Positions 1-12,568 of a stretch of 20,958 bases of DNA are shown here, piece by piece. The stretch spans positions 1 to 20,958 of the forward strand of contig JAHBMJ010002244.1 in assembly GCA_018398765.1 (NCBI GenBank), in the 5' to 3' direction. Every line of letters starts with the position of its first letter. Within the stretch, counting starts at the first letter, position 1. Source of the stretch: Chromera velia (taxonomy: Eukaryota > Sar > Chromeraceae). The position numbers were made by a program, and so were the translations under genes. Under the pieces are notes generated by a model, which saw only the letters and a program-made list of their open reading frames with translations, did no database searches and was not told where the DNA came from.

Positions 1-1130
1 AGTCAAAAGAACAACAAACAACGTCATTTGCTTGTGTCCTAAGCAGTCACTTCATTTTCAGTCCAAGCAATCGGCTGAAACGCCAAAACAGAAACCAGCT
101 TTTGTTCCCCCCTGCTCTTATCTCAAACAACACATGAGAAATCGGACCCAAAAAGTCGGTATTTTCACAAAATAACCATCGAAAGTTTTCCGGAAAACTA
201 TAGAGACTATCAAACAACGATCCAAAAAGCGATTGAAGTTATCTATCAGATGCAAGAGGAACAATCTGAAGTTGATTTCAGCAGAGAACAGAGAACACTG
301 ACAGACTGATTTCAGGATATGTGATGTAGCATAATTGCAGGCAAAGCCCGGCAGAGCTAAGCTCAGATGCATGTATGGCTGTATTGGTGAGCCAATATAT
401 TTTTTTCTTATTTTTTTAATACGTTCGCATAGCAAAATTCAAGGGCAGGGGTCTATATGCAGCTAGCTGGCATGCCGTGGCCCCCGGCCATGGTATCTGT
501 TAAGGCCCTTAGCCGCACCTATGGAAAAAAAAAAGTCGAATTACCAATAAATCGGGATACATTTACCTTTCGGGACCCGCGCTTTCCGGCAATTGCATGT
601 ATAGCGCGTGCATGGCAAACATGCACCTTTTGTCTAACTTTGATGTATCGGTACATGAATGAATGAATGAATAAATGAATGAATGAAGTTGGCTTTACTT
701 ATGCAAAAACACACATGGAGGGGAATTGTACGTAGATTCGATCATCCGTGTAGTTTTTAAGGAAGGCGATAAAGCATACCGTCTAAGTGAAGCTGTTCTG
801 AATTGCTTAGAATTGCTTCGTTATTTGACTATGCTACCAAGCTCAGTGGCAAGTTAAGACATGCCGCCTTACAGAGTTAGGAGTAAGCCGCACCATGACT
901 GAGTGCGCTTGACAAAGAGGAAAAACGGTTAATTTGATCTGCAGGAATCTTTTTTTACTCGTCTTCTTTCTTTCTACTTGGCCCCTCTTATCGTTCTTCA
1001 GTACCTAGTTTCTCGACTTCCTTCTACCTCCACTTGAGGATTTGGGACACAAAATACTGTCTATATATAGTGTGTATCGCTGTGGATGCTGTACTATTCG
1101 CTTTGAAATGTTGTGGAGAGCCTTACCACG
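1..1130. other. Non-coding flank, nothing recognised
   Basis: There is no long open frame with a motif or splice support. A (GAAT)n run lies at 656-687. Short open frames are compositionally unremarkable. Confidence 0.5.
656..687. repeat. (GAAT)n microsatellite
   Basis: About eight tetranucleotide units, one changed to AAAT. Confidence 0.9.
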
Positions 1131-1134
1131 TATG

Positions 1135-2610
1135 GGTCCAGCGCTTGGTGAGTTCAAGAGGGAGAGATATGAACAGAAGCCGTTTGGGCCTGTGGATAAA
1201 GCTAGGTAAGCAAGTGTGTGAACAGAAGCCGTTTGGGCATGTGGGTGAATGTTTGGGCGTGCGGGTGTATGGAGAAAGAGGGGCATGGAAAGGAAGTGTG
1301 TGCAGTAACAGAATCCGCTTAGGCCTGCAGGTGGATGAATGAAGGGAGATGGAGAGAACGAGCATGTTTATGAGTATGTATGAGTTTGTGAACAGAAGCC
1401 GTTTAGGCGTGCGGGTGAGACAAGGAGAACGAATGTGTGAATAGAAGCTGCTTGGGCTCGTGGATAAATGAAGAGAGATCAATTGTATATCATTAAAGAA
1501 AAGCCGCTTGGGCTGCTGGTTAGGCCTGTGGATGAATGAAGAGAGATCAAGTGTATGAATAGAAACATACAGAAGCCGCTTGGGCCTATGGATGAGTGAA
1601 GAGAGACAGGGAGAACGAGCGTGTGAACAGAAGCCGTTTGGGTATGTAGGTGAATGAAGGGAGATAAGGAGATACAAAGAGAGCGAGTATGTGAACAAAA
1701 GCCGCTTGGGTATGTGGGTGAATGAAGGGAAATAAGGAGATACAAGGAGAGCGAATGTGTGAATAGAGGCTACTTAGGTGTGTGGGTAAATGAAAGGAGA
1801 CAAAGAGATACAAGGAGAGCGAGTGTGTGAACAAAAGCCGGTTAGGTATGCAGGCGAAGAAAGAGAGACAAGGAGAATGACTATGTGAACAGAAGCGAGG
1901 AACAGGAGCCGTTTGGGCCCATGAATGAATGAAGAGGGATCAATTATGTGTCATTGAACAAAAGCCGCTCGGGCTTATGGCTAGGCCTATCGATGAATGA
2001 AGAGATATCAAGTGTATGAACAGAAGCCGCTTGGGCCTGCTGATAGATTAGGAAAGATATGGAGAGTGAGTGTGTGAACAGAAGCCGTTTGGGAGTGTGG
2101 GTGAATGAAGAGAGACAAGGAGATACAAGGAGAGCGAGTGTGTGAACAGAAGCCGCTGGGGCCTCATGCAGTGAATCAATGAAGAATAATGAAGAGAGAC
2201 ATAAAGAGCGAGTGTGTAAACAGAAGCCGTTTGGGGCGTCACGACAGTGTGGGTGCATGAACATAGATAGGGAAAGCAAGTGTGTGAACCGGTGTGAACA
2301 GGCTAGGTGAACAGGAGCCGGTTGGGCGTGTGGGTTAATGAAGAGGGACAAGGACTCGCACAAGCATATCAGCAGAAGATATTTGTATGGGCGTGTGAGT
2401 ACCTGAATAAATAGAGACAGCCTGTCACTAAGAGAGAATGAGACTCAGTATGTAAATAGAACTTCAAGCCGCTAGGGCCTGTGGGTAAATAGAAATAAAC
2501 AAAGAGAGACGAAGAGAGCGAGTGTGTCAATAAAAGCCGTTTAGGCGTATGAATGTGAGAGTATTAATGGAAGCCGTTAACTTTGGGCATGTGGGTGAGT
2601 GATCAAAGAG
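1135..2610. repeat. Degenerate minisatellite with core AGAAGCCG(T/C)TTGGGC
   Basis: The core, usually inside GTGTGAACAGAAGCCGTTTG then GGC, recurs about 20 times at irregular 50-80 bp spacing. It is followed by GTGGGTGAATGAAGAGAGA-like sequence. Copies are seen near 1171, 1220, 1388, 1437, 1492, 1570, 1625, 1690, 1757, 1828, 1960, 2019, 2075, 2142, 2217, 2320 and 2530. The minus strand has long stop-free frames with repeating PKRLLF or PNGFCSH; I read these as a by-product of the repeat. Confidence 0.85.
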
Positions 2611-2630
2611 AGACAGGGAAAATAAGGGAG

Positions 2631-2746
2631 TAAGTGAGTGAACAAGTGAGACAGTGAGTGAGTGAATTAGTGAGAAAAGCAAGAATGACTTAGTGAGTAG
2701 TGACCTAGTCAGTGACTAAGTGTGTTGGTGAGTGAGTAAGTGAGCA
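2631..2746. repeat. Degenerate GTGA-rich tract
   Basis: Imperfect AGTGAGTGA-type tetranucleotide repeats at the right edge of the minisatellite. It may be a decayed extension of the same array. Confidence 0.7.
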
Positions 2747-3150
2747 CAATTAACTACAGCAACTAATACAGCAAGCGTAGTAAGCGCATAGTTTGGGACT
2801 TGTATAACGTTGTGTTCAAACATTTTATAGACTAGCTCACAGCCTCAGTCATAGCTAGATGATTTAAAAGAGCAAGTTGATAATAGAAGGCGTATATAAT
2901 GTTTGGCTACTATATATACTACTATGCTACTACTAGAATGGCCAAAATATAAATAAAAGTAAATGAAAGAAACATTACAGCATGTGTGCCTGTATATAAA
3001 AGACCTATATATTAACTCTATAAATAAAAAATAAAAATGTAAGTAGATGTAAGCAGGGAGCACTGTGATTTTTTTTTTTAATAAGCAAAAATAAGTTGTT
3101 AAACATTTATCAGTAATGTATTGCTGCGGTTACAATTTCATTTTCTCTTT
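2747..3150. other. AT-rich non-coding stretch
   Basis: No gene seen. It is AT-rich with TATATA segments, and no repeat unit stands out. Confidence 0.5.
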
Positions 3151-3399
3151 CACGTTTGACCTCCCTGAACGTAACTACCACTTGATAGTTCAAACCGCAT
3201 TTTTGGATAAGCTTGAAAGTCCACGCCGCAAATGCGGATCATTTATGGTGTCTTGAAAGCCAAAGCCGCATATCTGGACGGTGTCTTGACCATCTACGCC
3301 GCAGGCGTGGACGGTCTCTTAAAAAAAGATGCCGCAAATAGAGATGATCTTGATTATATTTTTTTAAGTAGCACTTAGGTTCAGGGAGATTTCACGTTT
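3151..3399. repeat. Fold-back element with internal hairpin units
   Basis: The left arm (3151-3178) and right arm (3368-3399) are imperfect inverted repeats around CTCCCTGAAC / GTTCAGGGAG, extending to CTAC/GTAG. Between them lie five units of about 31-40 bp, starting CTTGA or CTTAA at 3181, 3212, 3252, 3285 and 3318. Each has a central CCGCA, and some form mini-hairpins such as CCGCAAATGCGG. No coding capacity. It resembles a MITE-like or fold-back element, but no target-site duplication is certain. Confidence 0.55.
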
Positions 3400-4243
3400 A
3401 TTCACGTTAACACCATGTGTTAGCGAAGTCCTTGTACGTCATTAATTTTTTTATTAGCAAACGTATCTAATAGCAAAGCTCTTCTTATTTCTTCTTCTCA
3501 ACCGTCTTAAAACCTGTCCAGCCGTCTCCGGCCCTCTACGGCATTTACAGATACCGCGGCTACGCCTTTGCGCAGCCAACAACCGTGATTGAGGGTTTTG
3601 TCATGCACCATATATTAATATGTATTCCTATTAATATGGGAAGGGGAAACTGTTGCATGCATGTACCATGATCATGGACGCACCTCTCAGTGCTCTCACC
3701 CTATCTCACCCCTGGGGGCCACGGCATGTCCCGTAGGGACATTACAATCAAACTATAAACTATCAGCTGGCAGCGGGAACCACGAAGGTCAGGCAATTGT
3801 TTGTTTACTACTGTGCATCGTGACAGAGAAGCATCTGTTGGGGGAGCTGAAAAACTAAGACAGGCTGCCCAAGCACACAATCTCGATCTGTCAGACTATT
3901 GTAACTCTACGTGCGTGCTCACGCAAACAACAGGCGTGTCAAGAATGCCTACTATCCCATGCTGGTCATGCGCAGTTCTGAACGAGCGCACCTTCAGTCC
4001 GACTCCGACTGATCGATAGTGATCGTGTTAATTCAACCGAGTGCTTCGTGTTGACCTTTTCTGGCATACAGTAACGGCTGGAGACTCTTCGAGTGGACTC
4101 TACCTGCGAAGAGTCCGTTCTTCAAAGCCATACGTGCGCTCCTTTCTCGGGACTGAAGGAGCCCCGGTCTATTTTGGCAGTTCTGGTTGCACACATATAC
4201 ATGCTTCCAGTGCATACATTTACCACTTTGCTGTAGATCCACG
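3400..4243. other. Upstream region of the kinase gene
   Basis: No supported gene. It should hold the promoter and 5' UTR of the kinase, but I see no convincing core promoter. An AT-rich inverted repeat lies at 3608-3639. An open frame at 4041-4325 overlaps exon 1 in another frame and has no motif. Confidence 0.4.
3608..3639. repeat. AT-rich inverted repeat
   Basis: CCATATATTAATA and TATTAATATGG form an 11-bp stem with one 2-nt bulge and a loop of about 8 nt. Confidence 0.7.
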
Positions 4244-4441
4244 ATGTGGCGAAGCAGCCAATCTCAAATTTCCGATGACACCAGGACCGACCGTTTGTTT
4301 GAGAGCTTCACCTATGACTGCTTGAGAAACGCGACCGTTACCAAGGACAATACGCGAGCACAGCAATGGGGGATCCAGAGATCAAGGCGATGGCCCCTGT
4401 TATGGGTCTTCCAAGATCCCCGGCTGGAAGAACTCTACAGG
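4244..4441 (+). CDS. Histidine kinase exon 1 (N-terminal cytosolic segment)
   Basis: The ATG at 4244 opens 66 codons beginning MWRSSQSQISDD and ending EELYR, followed by the donor gtgagt at 4442 (phase 0). It is the first ATG in this frame after an upstream stop. The segment is polar and charged with no signal peptide, so a cytosolic N-terminus is likely. Further 5' exons cannot be excluded, because the following intron (948 nt) is the longest in the gene. Confidence 0.6.
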
Positions 4442-6274
4442 GTGAGTCTTCGGTCTTTCCATCTGTCCGTCTGTAAGCTTCCAAAGAAATGTTGTGCCTG
4501 TCATGTTTCATTCTCTGGATTTCTATATATGCATGGATTGGTCTCTTGTCTGACCTGGCTGCGCATGATTAAAAAAAATACGCTCAGTGAGTTAGAGTGT
4601 ATAGCAGATGAATCACCACCCATGCAGGCACAGCTGCATAAATTTGCATCTGAATGCACGTCATCAGGCTGCTTTACGAGTTCACAGTCGCATTTGTACG
4701 CGTGTCAGAGAGTTAGAGCCTCTCTGTGTTCAGTTGAACCTCCCAAGATGCTACCTACTCCAGGATTGTGTGGGGGGATACATGTGTTGTAGAGTGGGAT
4801 ACATGTATTGTAGTGTGGGATACATGTATTGTAGTGTGGGATACATGTATTACACACGCTGCACTGTGACCACGCACTAATGAGCATATGATCTGTTCAG
4901 GAACTGGGGATGAGATCGGCATGTAACCGAATGTGGATGATGGTCAGCTGGGTCGTCTTCTCAGAGCGTTGGTTGGTTGGTTCGTTACACCCTAGCATCC
5001 TCAACAGTTTTTCAATGCCGGAAGGATCCTATCTTGCAGAAGTTCCTTGTAGAGAGAGGTATTTGAACGCTCTCGTCTCGTCTCACTTTGCTGCAAGCAA
5101 AGCGGGGGGCCTATCTGTCTAGCGTTGACCGCTTTCTCTCACCCCATCAGCCATCTCATTTCTTCCCGCCCCTTCCTCTCAATCTCTCTTTCACTTTACA
5201 CCCAATCAATTTGACCGTGAAGGGCTGCGGCCTGTTCCACATTCTCGTTCGCTTTCTTCTGTGCAAAGATGTTACGAAGCAGTCTTGTTCATTTCTTGCA
5301 CGCATCTCCGTACAAGCTGTCAAAGTGTCAAAGGGTTTTGGCCATCTTGTCTTGCATGTGTGAATGGGCGGGCACGTATCTGCCTGCAGGCTCTGGCTGT
5401 GTTCAGTATCAACTTCCTCGCGTTCGTCATCAACGCCCCTCTTGGGTATGCGCAAGTCGGGAGGCGCTACTTCGGACGGGCCGGGGTCAGTCAGTCAGCC
5501 TGTCTGTCTGCCTGTCTGTCTTTTCTTCTGGGCATCTTGCCGGGAGTTCTGTCTACCTTTCGCTTTGTGCATGTGTGTGTGTGTGTGTGTGTGTAAGTGA
5601 GTGAGTCCACTTGATGGCCTCTCTGTAGGCCATGAAGCCGGTGCATCAAGGAATGAGCAAGCGGTCCCAAAAAAGAATGGAGGAAAGAGGCCAATGTGCT
5701 CGTAGACCGGGACCATGCAGGCATGCCCCTCTACAGTAGCTGGGCAGATGGGTGAATGGAAGTATTTATGTGCTGTCGAGTTTCGCCAGTCTTGTCCCAT
5801 CTTTTTCTTCTCTCATCAAACTTTTCTATTTGGAGTCTCCGTGTCCCCCCTTTCTGTCTGTCTGTGCGCATGCAGGTCTTGGGCCTCTTTTTTTGCATTG
5901 TGGGCGCCCTTCTGGTCATAGTTGGCATGCACATCCAGAGGAGGAGGTTTGAAAAGGTGGGTGACTAAATTTAGCAGAGAGGGATTGGAAGTTTAATGTA
6001 GCAGAAGAGAATGTCAAGAGAATGTGTGGAAACAACAGCGAGGGCTTTCTGCCTTCGTTGAAATGAAGAACCTGTGAAAAAAAAGGAAAGCCGACCGAAC
6101 AAAGAGAGATTGTCTGTCGAGTCCTTATTGCTAGACGAAGATGTGCGTAGCGTACGAAACTGGTTTGTCTGTGTATGGGCTGCGTGAGACAATGTGTTTT
6201 CTGTAAATTGTGTAAGTGAGCGTGTGTGCGGTGTGCATACGAGTGTGGGATTATGTTGCTTGCCTGTGTATTTG

Positions 6275-6324
<50 letters not shown>

Positions 6325-6331
6325 TGTGTAC

Positions 6332-6375
<44 letters not shown>

Positions 6376-7586
6376 GACCTCTGTAGCTGTGCTCGTGATG
6401 GATGCTTGCCGGAGCACCTGTTTGTCGTCTCCTTCGATTTTTGGGTCCTGATTTCTACTAAACACTCGCTCTGCAACTTCCCCCCTGGAGGACACTTGCA
6501 GACAGACATTCAGCCCCCCCTGAGAGCTAGACCCGAATGTCTCTGAGTTGACCCCTCATTTTCTTCATGTCTCTTCGCGATCATCTTTTTTCTTTTGCGT
6601 GCAGAAGACGTTCGGTTCTGCAATTGCACAGAAGAGAGAACCAGAGGAGGGCATTGACAAGGAAAAGCAAAAGGAAGACCTCGAGGAAGTCGGTCGGCTT
6701 GGAGGTCTAGTCTAGACTGCAAATTCAGCTTTTGCTAGTTTCAGATTTCCTATATTCATTTTCATCTCCTTCCTTTCGTGCCTCTGCCTGCCGATCTCTT
6801 TCCATCCGGATAGATCCTCTGCTGCCGCAACGGAACTCGACAGACACACTTTTACAGTCGGATTCATTACACCTCTCGCACCTTTATCGTCACATTCGAT
6901 TACGCACTTCGTTCGCATCCGGCCTTCTTGTGGGTGAGTGATACCTTTCTGTGTTCATGTGATAAATGCAGGGAAAGAGGGAGCAGGTTGCTTCTCTCTC
7001 GGTGACACCTGTAGAAGGAGCAAACGAAACGTCGGAGACCACAGCGACGACAGCGAATCCGCCAAAGGAAAAGGGAATCGGCACAGCAGTGGTCCGTTGG
7101 GGCAAGTCTCTGAGGAAATTGACGACACGACGAGACAGACCGAAGAAAAACAGTGCGACGGGGATGGAGGGAAAGGAAGGGGCAACTTCGTCGGGGAGGG
7201 GACTAACCGGGCTAACAGGGGAGAGGGCATCAGAGGGGCGGGAGTGGAAGAGTCGTAAAGAGTGGGGAGAGTGGAAAGGGGGTTCTATGGACCCACAGGT
7301 GCGGCAGCACTGGAGGAACTTGTTCATTATTGGAGTAAGTGGGTGGGTGGGTGGGTTGGTCAGGCGGAAAGATTAAGTAGTGTGTGGATCTCTTTTTCTG
7401 TTCCTCTACCTGCGTATCTGTCTGTCAGTACGATGGGCAGGCACACGGCAGATATCCTTTTCAATGCTCCCAGAAAAATCCTCTCCCTCGAACAGCAAAT
7501 TCATGCACTTTCACTTTAGCTGCAAATTGCAGGCTTCTGTAATACGGATGAAAGAAAAGTGTCGCTCACTCCACTCCATTCTCTCC

Positions 7587-7624
<38 letters not shown>

Positions 7625-8489
7625 ATCGCGCAGCTGACAGGGACTTTGATTTCTGCGGTCTCGGCCTTCACCTTCGCCGTCGCTTCTTTCCGTTGGCATG
7701 TGGAAGAGGAGTTCGGGACTGGTAGACGGAAAAGTGTCGCCGCCAGTGTGGCTTCTCTTGTCATTGTATGGATAGCCACAGGTACGTGGAGGACTGAATT
7801 GTTTTTGGAGTCGGGAGGTTCTGAGGAAGACACTGTGCTCTCTGATTTACTCATGAACCTCTTGCAATGAGCCGTCAAGTCTGTGTGTGTGTGTGCGTGT
7901 GTCTGTGCGTGCGTGCGTGCGTGCATGTGTGTGTGTGTGTGTGTGTTGTGCGCAAATGAATATTTACCTAAGTGCATGTGTGTGATGATTGTATCATCGC
8001 GTACGTGTATGTATGTGCGGGTCCCCCCNNCCTCTGTGCCCCCCTCTGTGTGTGTGTGTGTGTGTGCAGAGACTCTGAAGGACGTCGCATTTTTGTCTCA
8101 CCTCTATCTTGTAGTCTTTGCACTCTTTCAGCTTTCTTGGGATTCCACAGTCAGTCTTCTTTGTGAATTAGTGGAAAAAGTCCTCTTTCCTCCGGCTCTT
8201 CTTTTCAAATCTTCCCCCGATACATTCGAATTCAATCGTGCCTATTTGACCCACCGACTTTCGTTTAGGTCCTGTCTAAGTCTTCTCTTGTATGTGGAGA
8301 TGGGGCTTCTGCTTCCCGCGTTCCGGCTCGGAGGACCCTCTGATACCCGAATGTGCTTAGAGAGTAGACGGGGCACATTAAGAATCACTGTATCTTTCTT
8401 CGCGGGTGTACTTCACAAAGTTGGGTTTCAAGATACGCTGAACTGCGCGATTGCGACTGAGGGCATTAGTGGATTGTAATTCTGTTTCT

Positions 8490-8523
<34 letters not shown>

Positions 8524-9183
8524 AGTTTGTTGGTATGGCAGCCAATGCCTCCCAAGACCGTCTCCAGCGTATGTTCATTGTGACGATTTTTGTCGGTTTC
8601 CTTCTCCTAGCCACGCGGAGCTATGAGCGAGCACAGCGACAGGTAAGTTGCTCGCTTTCTTTCGGTGTCCGTGCATTGTACTGACTCAACTCTGCAATCC
8701 TCTAGCAGCACTGCCTGACTGAATTTACGTCCAGCATGAGATATCAAAAAAAAAAGTTGAGGCAATGAGGGGTAAATGGGGGTCAATTTGAATATGTGAG
8801 GCAAAGAGGAGGAGTCAGAGGAAAAAGAAAATCAGTACAAAAACAAGGGGAAAGTGAGGTGTCAACAGTACTCATCCAGTTAATGACTCTTCGACAATTC
8901 CTGTGCAGCTCCCGCTTCACCATCGTAATTAGTCTGTATCTACTTTGCTTTCTCGCTCACTTGCTTGCAAACCGACCCCATATTATCGTTCGATCTGTCT
9001 TTTTCGGTGCTCGTGCAACTTTTTTGCCGCCAGGCCAGTCTGCCTATCTGTTCTATGAGCTGATGAGCGTGAACCAAATTTTACAAAAAGGCGTCGCCCA
9101 CGCTATTTTTCTGCCTTTCTTTTTTGTTTCTTTTTTTCTTGTTAATTTCTTCGTGCCTTCGTTTGTTTGTTTGTCTGTTTCCG

Positions 9184-9214
<31 letters not shown>

Positions 9215-10725
9215 CTGTTTTTTTTTTTTCTCTTCTTGTCGTTTGCCCATTCTTCTTTTCTGAGTCTCTGTCCGTCTGTGTCTGTCTGTCTGTCTGTGTT
9301 GGGATTTTTCTGCAGACACTTGCGGTGTTATGGGATTCCAAAAAAAACCAGAACCTGGCTGCTGAGACGGGAAAAGAGCTCTCACTGCAGCAACGTTTCA
9401 CTCTGAGCCAGGCACTGTTCTTCCAAAAGGTTTGCTTCTCTCTCTGCTCGTTCGTTCTATTCTTCCACTATCTACATTTCTTTCCTCCCCATCGTCTATG
9501 TGTGTGTGAAAGAGAGAGAGAGAGAGTTTCAACACGTGTTCACTTGTGTGTGCGTGTGCGTGAGTGTACATGTGTTTTTCTGATCGACGCTGCCTGCCTG
9601 TGTTTCAGAAGTTGAAGGGACCTCTCGATGGGCATCCGAAGGAACCCACAGCTGTGTATGTACTCAGATGATTTTCTAGTATCCCGATTGCTTGATTGAT
9701 TTCCGCACAGCCTTTCACTCACTTACTCAGTGGGTGTGTGATGGAATGAGAAATTGAGTGAGTGACCAGATGACTGAAGGATTACTTGAATCAATCGATC
9801 AATTAATGCCATGACATGATGATGCAGATTGTGCACGACCTCAAGACTCCTCTATGGTAAGTTTGAGAGTCTACAGAGACACATGAAGAGGATTCATCAT
9901 TCCAACTTGAGCGATCCTGTTCCTCTTCTTCTCTGCCCCTTCCTGCACTCCCTCTCTGTTTTTGCCAATCGAAGGTCCAGAAAGCACTTCAGTCTCTCAC
10001 TGTCCACCTGCAACTTTCTTTCTTTTTCATTTGACTCGACCTGTGTTGCAATGTCTTCATCGTAAAAACTCCCACACAGCGCAGAGGAGACAATCTCTCG
10101 CACGCGTGTGCAGTTGTTGCTTTCTTGTCATTGAAAGAATGTGCGTCTGTTTTTTTCTCGTGACTGATCGCATATATGTATGGATTCATGCCCTCATGTG
10201 TGTACAGGTCGATCATGCATGCATTAGAGAGCGTGAGAGAGTTTTGGGCCCAGAAAGCGCAACTGCATCACGAGCAGCAACAGCAACAGCAGCACAAAGA
10301 ACGTGCGAAGGGAGCAGGAGAGAGAGTAGCGGTCGAGGCGTCCGAATTTTTCCTCAATGATCACCGAGAAGAGAATGCGATCTTCTTGGAGGATCATGAC
10401 AGAATTTGGGTCCGTCAGTAGACCTAGCGACAAACTCTTTCGTTCCTCCGCTGACTGACCTCCTAGGTTGATAAGTGCGTGAGTGAGTCGCTGTCTGAAT
10501 GTGTGTAGATGTCTGTTTGGATGTCTGTGCATCTATTTGAGTTTCTCTGTGTTTGTATGGGTGTACTTGCCGGAGGCGATTCGACTTGTGCATAACTCGC
10601 ATTCAATCCAAAGTGATGGCATTTTAACTTTGACATCATCCTGTCCTCTCCATGAATCTGTTTTTGCATTTCTTTCTTTTGGACTCCCATTCGCTCGGTC
10701 CCTCCCTCCCTGTCTCTTTGTCTCT

Positions 10726-10775
<50 letters not shown>

Positions 10776-10826
10776 CCAATGCTACAAGCAGGCCTCGCAT
10801 CCACCGTGTACATGCAGGTCTGTCTA

Positions 10827-10863
<37 letters not shown>

Positions 10864-12526
10864 TGAATGAATATCGCCTGACCTTGTGATCCCACGATCG
10901 AGAGACCACCTGGCCAGATTGCTGCCTGCCTGCCCGCCTGACCCTTTTTGTTTTTGGCCCAGTGGGCTAACTGACGCCGCACCCTCTGTCTGTCTGGATG
11001 CTTGAGTTCCCCTCTCACTGGTTGATTCGTTGAATGCTTCTCACATTGTGTTCAAGCACTTGCTTCGCTCTCGTTTCTTGCTTCCTCGTTTGTCTCCTTC
11101 CTACCCTGCCTACCAGAATCTGGCGATGAATTTGTTGGAAGTCGCACGGCTGAAATTTTCGGATTCTGGAGACGGTGGCGGCGACGAGGAGACTGTGCAA
11201 CTAGCGTGTGGCATCAATTCGGTCTGGCGGTGTCTGGAGGTCAGTGAGGGCATTAATTCTGTTTTGGGGGGGGGGGTTGGGACGTCCGGGATAGGTTGAA
11301 CCGAGGGGGCAGTGTAGGTAGGGAGGGTCTGTTGGTGCTCGTAAGGAAAAAACCAAATTAAGCAGAGGGAGAGGAAATGGGCAATTTCCTTGAGCGATTG
11401 CAGTGGGATGTTTGTACATTGTTCTTAAGTCTCGTCTTCTGCTCTCTGCAGTCTGTCGGCATAATGATGACCCCTGCTGGGAAGATGAAGGGCGTGGATG
11501 TGGAAATTTCAGACGCACGTGGCCATCTTCTTTCGACTTTTGGGACTTTGGAAGGGATGGCATGGTTCGATGAGACGCGACTTTTGCAGGTTAGGGGGGC
11601 TCAGAAGTGTCCGTGAAAGAGATGTCTCCTTCATTCTTCCTCGGAGACGAAGAGGACATTTCCTTTTGTCATCTTCTTCTCCCATATTTTCTGCATGGGC
11701 TTCTCTCTGTAACAATTTCTTTCGTACTCTCTGACGCATTTGCACAGCAGAGCCTACACAGATGCAAATTCATACTCTGTACCCTGGAAGGACAACTCCC
11801 TCCTTTCAAGCTTTCTGCACTTTTCTCACCTTTCTGTGTTACAAAAGTGCCACCTCACGCTTACATTCTTGGTGTCTGATTGTCTGCTCTTACTGCCCCC
11901 TGCGTGCAGGCAATCACGTGAGTCTGTCAGCCTGCATGTCGTCACTTTGTCGCCCTTTTCGTCGGACCGTCTGTCTGGCAGTGTGTCGGCCTGTTGATTT
12001 GCTGATCGGTTGCTCGGTTCCTCGACCCATTTAAGAGATGGATGCATTTGCAAGTCTTTCGCTTCGTTTGCGTGATAAATCAGCCTGACGGAGAGTTTGC
12101 CCCTCTAAAACAGCCGAGAGTGAACATACTCTCCTTTACTAGGAGGCCCCCCTCTTTTTTCGCTTTTTTCGACCAAGCTTCTGTTTTCCCTGTCGTGCGT
12201 ACCGATCAATCATCCTTTCTCCAAAGTTACGTCTGGGCATGAGTGAACTGAAATCGACCTTTTGCTTTACCCAGAAGCGTGCACCATCCATGCGTCAGAA
12301 ACTTTTCACCCCTTGCTCTTTGCTTACCCTGCGGTCCTTCTGTGCATGCAGAAACGGCGTCTCAAATGGAGTAAAGGTCTCTTTGAATACCCTTACTTTT
12401 TTTTCTTTTGAGCAGGTTTTGTTTGCGTCTGGAAAGTCTGGGTCTTTTCGTTTGTCTTCGTGCAAGTGATTTGCTCATCTTATTTCCAGTTATTTTTCCG
12501 CTTCTGTCTGCTTGTGTCTCTTTCCT

Positions 12527-12568
<42 letters not shown>

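Noticed and set aside
1123..2363. Long minus-strand open frames rich in PKRLLFTHSL and PNGFCSHTRS
   Set aside because: All frames of the repeat tend to be open, the peptides simply mirror the DNA repeat, and there is no start or splice context or motif.
5630..5704. Possible extra kinase exon (AMKPVHQGMSKRSQKRMEER) between TM1 and TM2
   Set aside because: The acceptor ctctctgtag is plausible, but every nearby donor is out of phase with exon 3.
8796..9263. Plus-strand frame with membrane-like stretch FTIVISLYLLCFLAHLLA in intron 8
   Set aside because: Entry from exon 8 in phase 0 hits a stop after seven codons, and there is no donor that restores phase. Exon 8 joins exon 9 cleanly.
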